Below, one piece after another: positions 1 to 6,002 of a stretch of 12,688 nt of DNA (position 1 is its first letter; every line of letters begins with the position of its first letter). The notes beneath the pieces are model-generated. The model ran no database searches, was not told the DNA's origin, and was given only the letters and a program-made list of their open reading frames with translations. The stretch covers positions 1 through 12,688 of the forward strand of contig DASWMI010000073.1 in NCBI GenBank assembly GCA_036399835.1, written 5' to 3'. Made by a program: the position numbers and the translations under genes. Origin of the DNA: DASYML01 sp036399835 (GTDB lineage Bacteria > Acidobacteriota > Blastocatellia > Pyrinomonadales > Pyrinomonadaceae).

Positions 1-1512
1 CATCCGGTCTCGACGAGCCATGCCGAGGCGCAGAAGTTTTTTGACCAGGGGCTGCTGCTCCTTTACGCTTTCAATCATGCAGAGGCGATACGCTCGTTCA
101 AGCGCGCGGCGGAGCTTGACCCGAAGCTGGCCATGGCCCACTGGGGAGTGGGTCTCGCGCTTGGACCAAACATCAATCAGGGCAATGACCCCGAGCGTGA
201 AAAGCTGGCTTACGAAGCGGCGCGCAAGGCACAGTCGCTCGCCTCTCAGGCTTCCGAGGCCGAGCGAGCTTACATCAGTGCGCTGGCGAAACGGTATTCG
301 ATTGACCCGAAGGCCGACCTCAAAAAGCTCGCTGTAGATTACAAGAACGCGATGCTGGAAGTTTCCAGGCGCTACCCGGATGATCTTGATGCCGCGACGC
401 TCTATGCAGAGAGCCTGATGGACCTGCGGCCCTGGAAGCTCTGGACTCCTGACGGCAAGCCCGCCGAAGGAACCGAAGAGATTATCGCCGTGCTCGAATC
501 CGTGCTCAAAAGGAATCCGGACCACATCGGCGCGAACCATTACTATATTCACGCCGTCGAAGCTTCTACGAATCCGGGGCGTGCGCTTGCGAGCGCAGAC
601 AAGCTCGCCGCGATTGTCGTCAACGCGGGCCATCTGGTCCACATGCCCGCGCACATCTACATGCGCGTCGGCGATTACGAACGCGTCATCCGGAGCAACG
701 AGAAGGCGGCTGAAACAGACCGCGCGTATATAGAGGCGACTGGCGTCCGCGGCGTTTACTCTGCGGGCTACTACAGCCACAACCTGCATTTTCTGGTCGT
801 CGGCTACAGCATGCTCGGTCGCTACGAGGATGCCCTGCGCGCCTCGGACCGGCTCTCGGCCAACGTCGCGCCCTACGTCAAAGAGATGCCATCCATCGAA
901 GCCTTCATGACCAATCGCATGATGGTCCTCGTGCGTTTTCATCGCTGGGACGACATTCTTAAAGAACGCGCGCCCGCGCGTAATCTTTTTGCGACCAACG
1001 CCATCTGGCACTGGGCACGCGGGATGGCCCAGGCAGCCAGAGGCAGGCTCGATGCAGCCGAAGCGGAGCGCCGCACGCTGCTCGCCGCCGCCAGGAATAT
1101 TCCAAAGGGCGCGTCCTTCGGACTCAATTCAGCGAGCGATATTCTCAAGCTCGCCGCGCATGTCCTCAACGCACGGATGGCCGTCTCGCGTCACAACCGC
1201 GAGACGGCCATAGTCGAGCTGGGCCGCGCCATCGCCATCGAAGACGCGCTCGCTTACGACGAGCCGCCCGGCTGGTATCTGCCCTCGCGCGAGACTCTCG
1301 GCGCTCTGCTGCTTCAAGACAAGCGCGCGGCCCAGGCCGCAGATGTCTTCCGCGATGATTTGAAGAGAAACCCGAATAACGGGCGCTCGCTCTTCGGTCT
1401 TATGCAAAGCCTCAAAGCGCAGGGCAAGACAGCAGAGGCAGAGGCCGTCCAGCAAGAGTTTGAGAAAGCATGGAAGAACGCCGATACACAGCTCAGGGTT
1501 GAAGACCTCTGA
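1..1512 (+). CDS. TPR-repeat protein, 5' end outside window
   Basis: The frame is open from base 1, so the start lies upstream; 503 residues are visible before the stop. The visible N-terminus (residues about 8-42, FFDQGLLLLYAFNHAEAI followed by an SFKRAAELDP-type helix end) is a clear tetratricopeptide repeat. More degenerate helical repeats follow, and a second clear TPR sits near residues 440-490 (RAAQAADVFRDDLKRNPNN). The centre is unusually rich in histidines: NHYYIHAVE (H180, H184), GHLVHMPAHIYMRVG (H211, H214, H218) and YYSHNLHF (H260, H263). I recall these histidine blocks from other bacterial TPR proteins of this general type, but I know no proven function. TPRs normally bind proteins, so a scaffold role is the default inference. 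The SMC gene begins 34 nt downstream, so co-transcription is possible. An internal ATG at 133 sits inside the first TPR and is not a credible start. Confidence 0.85.
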   Translation, partial: HPVSTSHAEAQKFFDQGLLLLYAFNHAEAIRSFKRAAELDPKLAMAHWGVGLALGPNINQGNDPEREKLAYEAARKAQSLASQASEAERAYISALAKRYSIDPKADLKKLAVDYKNAMLEVSRRYPDDLDAATLYAESLMDLRPWKLWTPDGKPAEGTEEIIAVLESVLKRNPDHIGANHYYIHAVEASTNPGRALASADKLAAIVVNAGHLVHMPAHIYMRVGDYERVIRSNEKAAETDRAYIEATGVRGVYSAGYYSHNLHFLVVGYSMLGRYEDALRASDRLSANVAPYVKEMPSIEAFMTNRMMVLVRFHRWDDILKERAPARNLFATNAIWHWARGMAQAARGRLDAAEAERRTLLAAARNIPKGASFGLNSASDILKLAAHVLNARMAVSRHNRETAIVELGRAIAIEDALAYDEPPGWYLPSRETLGALLLQDKRAAQAADVFRDDLKRNPNNGRSLFGLMQSLKAQGKTAEAEAVQQEFEKAWKNADTQLRVEDL

Positions 1513-1546
1513 GACAGAAGAGACGAACTTTCCTCACGAGACAAAG

Positions 1547-4500
1547 ATGCACGTTACAAGAGTCGAGCTGGAAAACATCAAATCCTACGAGCACCAGGTC
1601 TATACCTTCGGGCCTGGGATTACGGCCATCACGGGCGAAAACGGGGCGGGCAAGACCACCATCCTCGAAGCCATTGCCTGGGCGCTCTTCGACACGCTCG
1701 AATACAGCAAGGAGGATTTCCTGCGGCGCGGCGCGAAAAAGGGGAGCGTCCGCGTCACCTTCTTGAGCGATATAGACGAGCGGCTCTACACAGTCTATCG
1801 AGACACTGGTCACGGATATTACGTTTACGACCAGCGCGAAGGCATCAAGCTCGCAGAGCGCAAGGCGGATGTCTCAGGATTGCTGCGCAAGCTTTTAGGG
1901 ATGGAGCCGGGGACGGACATCAGGTCGCTCTTCAGCTCGGCCATAGGCGTCCCGCAGGGCACTTTCACGGCAGACTTTCTGAGGCCCGCCAACCAGCGCA
2001 AGGCATCCTTCGATAAGCTTCTCAAGGTGGAGGAATACCGCGACGGCGCGGAATATCTGCTCGGCACTGTCCATCTCATACGCGAGCGCATGGCCGAAGT
2101 GCGCGGTCGCATCGAAGGCGCTGAAGGGCAGCTTGCCCGTTATGATGAGCTGGTCGAAGAGCAGTCGGCTGCGGCGCGCAGCCTGAGCCAGCTTGAAGCG
2201 ATACTGGACCAGTTGCAACGCGAGATTGCAGAGCGCTCCGCGTCCGTCGCCTTGATGGAGAGGGCCGAGCAGAACTTGCGCGAAACGGCTTCACGCGCCG
2301 ACCGCCTGGAGGTAGCGCGCGAGATGGCCGCGCGCCGCTTGCAGGATGTGCGCACCCTTCTAGACGCAGCGCAGGCTGCGCTTGAGCGCCAGCGCGCCGT
2401 CGAAGCCGATCATCAAAAGCATCTGGGGGCGCTGGACCTGCTGCGCCGTATGGAGACGGAGCGCGCAGAGCGTGATCGCCTGCGCGCCGAAGCCGATAAC
2501 GTCGGGCGGCTGATGCTCACCGCCGCCGCAGATGTACGCAGGCTCGAAGAGGCGCTCGCGCGTGCTGCGGAAGCGCGCGTCCAGGTAGTTGCGTTGGAGC
2601 CTGAGGTCGCGCGACAGGAAGAACTGGAGCGCGAACGCGAACGCCTGAGAGACTTGCGCGCACGCGCCCTGAGCGCACGCGAGCGGCTCGCGCAGCTCGA
2701 CGCCGAGCTACAGCAACTGCGTGCGCAGCACGCGCAGACTCGTGAGCGACTACGCGAGGCAGAGAAGGGCGCGGGCGCGGGCGAGCGCCTCGAAGCTCTC
2801 ATCAACGAGCGGATGGGCGTAGAGGCTGCGCTGAGTAAAGCCGAACAGGCCGCGACGAGTCTCAGGCATTTGACCAGCCAGCGCAAAGACCTGGCGCGTG
2901 AAGCCGAGCGGCTGCGGCGCGAGGTGAGCGCCCTTGAAAAAGAGATTGCGGCCCTCGAAAAACATGCGGCGAAGGCAGAGGAGACGGCTGCCCTCATCAC
3001 GCTCGAAAGCGAATTGACGGAACAGCTCGCGCATCTCAGGGCGGAAATCTCACGCGACGAGAAATTCCACAAGGAGGTCAAAAACGGTCTCTGCCCGATT
3101 CTCTCCGAGCGCTGCCTGAACATCGGCGAAGGGCAGACGCTCGAAGATTATTTTAAGGACCAGTTCGCGGCCAACACGACGCAGCTCACGGCTCTTGAAA
3201 AGGAGCGCGCGCGTCTCGGCCTGGCCGTGCGCGAAGCGCGCGAGGCCGAGAAATATCTTTCTAGGCTCGACGGCGTGCGCGCCCAACTGGCTGCCGCGCT
3301 CCTGCTCCTCAATGAACGACAGGAGACGCTCGCACAGCTTGACCGCGACATCAATCAACTGCCCCTCGCCAGCCGCGAGCATCTCAACACCCTCCGAGCG
3401 CAGCTTTCCGGCATTGATCTGGAGCAGGCTTCTTTGCGCGAGGCGGCCCTGCGTTATGCCGAACTCAAGCCGCTCGCACAGCGCCTTCAGGAGATCGAGC
3501 ATGAAGGCAAGCGTAAAAGGGACGACCGCGAAAGCGTCGCCGCCGTCGCGGCTGCCGTGGCCGGGCTGGAAAAAGAGATTGAAGAGGCGGAACAATCCTT
3601 GAGCCTGCTTAACGACCCGCGCGGACGCGTCGCGGCCCTCAGGCTTGAAGCCGCCAGCGAAGCGGCTCTCAGCCAGGAGGTCATGCTTGCTCGCTCTGCG
3701 CATAGCGTACTGGACCAGCAGTCGCAGGTGCTCAAAGCGCAGCTTGAGCCTTTCGCTCAACTCGACGCGCGTTGGGCTGCGGCCAGCCAGGAGCGCGACC
3801 GGACCAGTGAAGCTCACCGCGAATACCTGTCGAGCGAGACTCTGGTCCAGACTCTGCCCGAGCGACAGGCGGCGATGAAGAGCGCCGAAGATGAAGCTTC
3901 GCGAATCGCGCTGGAAGCGGCGGAGGCGCGACGCGAGCATGAGCGTGCGGCGGCTGGCTACAACCGCGACGAGCACATGACGGAGCAGGCCGCGCTCAAC
4001 TCCGCGCGCGAGCGTGCGGCAGCCGCAACGGCCCAGCTTGAAGCCGCGCAGTTGCGCTCATCAGCTCTCGCCGCGGAGCTTGAGCGGCTCAGCGAAGTGC
4101 GCGCACAGAGGATTGAAGAGATTCGTGCGCTTGATAAATTAAAGGAATGGAACGAAGCGACCGAGTTTATACGCGATACGCTCAAGCAGGCTGGACCACT
4201 CGTCACGGAAAGCTATCTCTACAACATCTCCATCGAGGCCAACCAGCTTTTTCGTGAGATTACGGGCGAGGCCGGGCGCGCTCTGCGCTGGTCGCGCGAC
4301 TACGAGATTATGCTTGAAGAAGAGGGACACGAACGCTCTTTCCAGAACCTCTCCGGCGGCGAGCAGATGGCCGCAGCCCTCTCCATCCGCCTCGCGCTCT
4401 TAAAACAGCTCTCGGACATACGCCTCGCCTTCTTCGACGAGCCGACCGTCAACATGGACGCAGAGCGCCGCGAGCGTCTGGCCCAGCAGATCGGGCAGGT

Positions 4501-4618
4501 CCAGCATTTCGACCAGCTCTTCGTTATCTCTCACGACGACACCTTCGAGGAATCCGTGGACCACATCATACACGTCGAGCGCCACGACAAGAGCGAAGCG
4601 ATGAGGGATGAAGGATGA
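1547..4618 (+). CDS. Rad50/SbcC-like SMC-family ATPase
   Basis: This 1023-aa protein has the Rad50/SbcC plan: two ATPase half-sites at the ends of a long coiled coil. Visible motifs are Walker A GENGAGKT (residues 30-37), Q-loop glutamine Q137 in GVPQG, signature LSGGEQ (935-940), Walker B LAFFDEP with D964 and catalytic E965, D-loop VNMD, and H-loop H996 in VISHDD. Residues about 200-900 are Glu/Arg/Ala/Leu-rich heptad sequence broken near the exact middle by LCPILSERCLN (C516 and C523), where Rad50 and SbcC carry the zinc hook CxxC. Such ATPases tether DNA ends and gate a partner nuclease (SbcD/Mre11), but no such gene is seen here. The ATG at 1547 is chosen because MHVTRVELENIKSY is the normal SMC N-terminus; an upstream in-frame TTG at 1460 would overlap the TPR gene. 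No good ribosome site is visible. The last residues (EAMRDEG) are encoded by a local repeat. The exact subfamily is uncertain. Confidence 0.9.
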   Translation: MHVTRVELENIKSYEHQVYTFGPGITAITGENGAGKTTILEAIAWALFDTLEYSKEDFLRRGAKKGSVRVTFLSDIDERLYTVYRDTGHGYYVYDQREGIKLAERKADVSGLLRKLLGMEPGTDIRSLFSSAIGVPQGTFTADFLRPANQRKASFDKLLKVEEYRDGAEYLLGTVHLIRERMAEVRGRIEGAEGQLARYDELVEEQSAAARSLSQLEAILDQLQREIAERSASVALMERAEQNLRETASRADRLEVAREMAARRLQDVRTLLDAAQAALERQRAVEADHQKHLGALDLLRRMETERAERDRLRAEADNVGRLMLTAAADVRRLEEALARAAEARVQVVALEPEVARQEELERERERLRDLRARALSARERLAQLDAELQQLRAQHAQTRERLREAEKGAGAGERLEALINERMGVEAALSKAEQAATSLRHLTSQRKDLAREAERLRREVSALEKEIAALEKHAAKAEETAALITLESELTEQLAHLRAEISRDEKFHKEVKNGLCPILSERCLNIGEGQTLEDYFKDQFAANTTQLTALEKERARLGLAVREAREAEKYLSRLDGVRAQLAAALLLLNERQETLAQLDRDINQLPLASREHLNTLRAQLSGIDLEQASLREAALRYAELKPLAQRLQEIEHEGKRKRDDRESVAAVAAAVAGLEKEIEEAEQSLSLLNDPRGRVAALRLEAASEAALSQEVMLARSAHSVLDQQSQVLKAQLEPFAQLDARWAAASQERDRTSEAHREYLSSETLVQTLPERQAAMKSAEDEASRIALEAAEARREHERAAAGYNRDEHMTEQAALNSARERAAAATAQLEAAQLRSSALAAELERLSEVRAQRIEEIRALDKLKEWNEATEFIRDTLKQAGPLVTESYLYNISIEANQLFREITGEAGRALRWSRDYEIMLEEEGHERSFQNLSGGEQMAAALSIRLALLKQLSDIRLAFFDEPTVNMDAERRERLAQQIGQVQHFDQLFVISHDDTFEESVDHIIHVERHDKSEAMRDEG

Positions 4619-4731
4619 CGGGTAAGAGCTGAGAGATAATGAAGGGATGAGTGCGTCAGGATGAAAAAAGAATCGGACGAGAAAGAGGTTGAAGGCTCAG
4701 CGGTCGTCTCTCATCCCTCATCTCTCATCCC
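4600..4731. repeat. GATGAGGGATGA-type inverted repeat across the SMC/RNase H junction
   Basis: GATGAGGGATGA at 4600-4611 is matched exactly by its reverse complement TCATCCCTCATC at 4711-4722. A second pair is GGGATGAG at 4644-4651 with CTCATCCC at 4724-4731. Between the arms are further degenerate units (GAAGGATGA, GAGAGATAATGAAGG). The left arm encodes the last residues of the SMC protein, and the right arm is translated as part of the RNase HI N-terminal extension (SHPSSLIP). The intervening 100 bases hold the whole intergenic gap and the proposed RNase H start codon. The units are short and G/A-rich on one strand, like a small dispersed repeat; whether it folds in RNA or occurs elsewhere in the genome cannot be told from here. 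Confidence 0.7.
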
Positions 4732-5215
4732 TGCTCGCTTAAAATCCGTGACCATCTACTGCGACGGGTCGAGCCTCGGTAACGGGCAGACCGAGACGCG
4801 CGCAGCCGCCGTCGCGCTCCTCGGTTATCGCGGCATCTGGCGCGCAGTCGGCGCTTATCTCGGAGTCGCCACCAACCAGCAGGCGGAGATTGTCGCCGCC
4901 GCGCTCGGCCTAGAAGCTCTGCGCGAGCCTTGCCGCGTGCGCGTCGTGACGGATTCGCGTTACGTCGTCGAAACGATGTCCGGGCGCTTTCGCCGCAAGT
5001 CGAATCAGGCATGGTGGGCGCGGCTTGACGAGGCCGCGCGACTTCACAAAATCGAATGGGAATGGGCCAAGGGCCACGCCGGGCACATCATACAGGAGGC
5101 GGCGGACCGCGCCGCGCGTCGCATCGCCGCCCTCGGTCGCGCGGACGAGAGCGTCTTGAGAGACGCCGTTGACCGCATCGGAATCACGGAAGCGACAAGC
5201 GAAGCTTCGAGCTAA
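4661..5215 (+). CDS. rnhA: Ribonuclease HI
   Basis: RNase HI cleaves the RNA strand of RNA-DNA hybrids in the cytoplasm (R-loops, replication primers). All catalytic positions are visible: D35 in YCDGSS, E76 in NQQAEI, D98 in VTDSRY, H139 in KGHAGH and D149 in EAADRAA, matching E. coli D10, E48, D70, H124 and D134. The segment between D98 and the histidine is shorter than in E. coli, so the basic substrate-binding handle is reduced to something like GRFRRKSNQAWW. Residues 1-29 are an extension partly encoded by the junction repeat. An in-frame GTG at 4748 would give exactly 155 aa, the E. coli length, but has no visible ribosome site; the ATG at 4661 has only a distant GAAGGG. The true start is therefore open. 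The gene lies 42 nt after the SMC ATPase. The enzyme family is very secure. Confidence 0.92.
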   Translation: MKKESDEKEVEGSAVVSHPSSLIPARLKSVTIYCDGSSLGNGQTETRAAAVALLGYRGIWRAVGAYLGVATNQQAEIVAAALGLEALREPCRVRVVTDSRYVVETMSGRFRRKSNQAWWARLDEAARLHKIEWEWAKGHAGHIIQEAADRAARRIAALGRADESVLRDAVDRIGITEATSEASS

Positions 5216-5291
5216 ATAAGGCAGACTCAAGCCGGTCTCGATCCCGCTTCACTTCATGATATATTTCGCCCGAGAGAGGTTGCGCCAATTT

Positions 5292-5295
5292 GGAG
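5292..5295 (+). promoter_or_regulatory. Ribosome binding site GGAG deciding the Uma2 start
   Basis: GGAG ends 6 nt before the ATG at 5302. It overlaps or directly abuts the alternative in-frame starts (TTG 5290, ATG 5296), so it supports 5302 over both. Confidence 0.6.
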
Positions 5296-5301
5296 ATGCT
5301 T

Positions 5302-5874
5302 ATGTCCAGCCAGCCCAAAACATTCCTGACGCCCGCAGAGTATCTCGCAATCGAACGCCAAGCTGAATACAAGAACGAGTATTTCGACGGCGAGATATTC
5401 GCCATGACGGGCGCGAGCAGAGAGCACAATCTGATTGCCGCCAATCTGATTGGAGAGCTGAGGCAAAAATTGAGGGGTAAACCGTGTGAGGTTTATCCGA
5501 GCGATATGCGTGTCAGGGTTCCAGGCAGCCGTTTGTACACTTATCCGGATGTGGTCGTCGTTTGCGGCGAGCCTGAGTTTGAGGATGATTATCTTGACAC
5601 CCTGCTCAACCCGACTTTGATTATAGAGGTTCTCTCGGAGTCTACGGAATCCTATGATCGCGGCAAGAAATCAGGCTATTACCGGACCATAGCATCGCTG
5701 GCGGAATACCTGCTGGTGACGCAGGACGAATACAGAATCGAGCAGTACACGAGGCAGACGGACGGACGCTGGATGCTGGCCGATATACGCTCGCTGGAAA
5801 GCTCTGTCTCGCTGGCCTCAGTCCCTTGCACTCTCGCGCTCAGCGAAATTTATGACAGGGTTTCTCTCCCCTGA
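5302..5874 (+). CDS. Uma2-family (DUF820) PD-(D/E)XK nuclease-like protein
   Basis: A 190-aa protein of the Uma2 family, which has a PD-(D/E)XK nuclease-type fold. Members are abundant in cyanobacteria and many soil bacteria and their biological role is mostly unproven. Visible landmarks are the N-terminal LTPAEYLAIERQ helix, YFDGEIFAMTGASREHN (about 27-43, with E31), the acidic residue D83 in TYPDVVVV, and E109 in LIIEVLSEST followed by DRGKKSGYYR, all in the family order. The usual lysine after the acidic residue is replaced (E-V-L), as is common in this family. The length is normal. It stands alone: no toxin-antitoxin partner or methyltransferase is adjacent, so annotation as a restriction enzyme would be over-reading. 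The gap from RNase H is 86 nt and contains only an AT-rich TATATT at 5260-5265 as a weak -10 candidate. Confidence 0.88.
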   Translation: MSSQPKTFLTPAEYLAIERQAEYKNEYFDGEIFAMTGASREHNLIAANLIGELRQKLRGKPCEVYPSDMRVRVPGSRLYTYPDVVVVCGEPEFEDDYLDTLLNPTLIIEVLSESTESYDRGKKSGYYRTIASLAEYLLVTQDEYRIEQYTRQTDGRWMLADIRSLESSVSLASVPCTLALSEIYDRVSLP

Positions 5875-5885
5875 GCTGCGTTTTT
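5856..5885 (+). terminator. Weak terminator-like hairpin with T-tract after the Uma2 gene
   Basis: CAGGG (5856-5860) can pair with CCCTG (5869-5873) across an 8-nt loop, overlapping the stop codon, and TTTTT follows at 5881-5885. The stem is only 5 bp and the T-tract lies 7 nt beyond it. An alternative, exclusive stem pairs GCTCAG (5838-5843) with CTGAGC (5871-5876). The position, just before a promoter-like element, fits a transcript boundary, but the structure itself is weak. Confidence 0.3.
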
Positions 5886-5921
5886 CTGCCCGTCAGGTTC
5901 GCTTTCGCCTCGCATCACCCT

Positions 5922-5927
5922 TATAAT
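5922..5927 (+). promoter_or_regulatory. Promoter -10 element TATAAT upstream of the YCF48-repeat gene
   Basis: A perfect TATAAT consensus lies in the gap between the Uma2 stop and the start of the propeller gene. The best -35 candidate is TTCGCT at 5898-5903 with an 18-nt spacer, a poor match. The placement after a T-tract and before a new gene with no close upstream neighbour supports a real promoter. It would probably also serve the amidohydrolase gene. Confidence 0.45.
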
Positions 5928-6002
5928 TCCCTTTCCGGATTGTTAGTGTGGCCCTCTCGCGAGATGCCTCACGCTGAGGCTGAAAGCAGCCACCAAGTTT
6001 TA

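Noticed and set aside
1460..1546. Upstream TTG start for the SMC gene
   Set aside because: It would overlap the TPR gene and add 29 residues without SMC character before MHVTRVELENIKSY.
2413..3123. Arg/Ser-rich open frame of 236 codons on the - strand
   Set aside because: The extreme Arg/Ser composition is typical of an antisense frame over Glu/Ala/Leu coiled-coil codons, not a real protein.
3050..3976. Open frame of 308 codons on the - strand inside the SMC gene
   Set aside because: It is the shadow of GC-rich, repetitive coiled-coil codons; the + strand protein has complete ATPase motifs and the antisense product has no recognisable domain.
4600..4731. CRISPR-like or tandem array of GATGAGGG units
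   Set aside because: Units are short, irregularly spaced and in both orientations, with no spacers of constant length and no cas genes nearby.
1..5215. Defence island (TPR plus SMC ATPase plus nuclease)
   Set aside because: No phage-defence hallmark, toxin, integrase or methyltransferase is present, codon use resembles the neighbours, and both the ATPase and RNase HI read as ordinary repair-type proteins.
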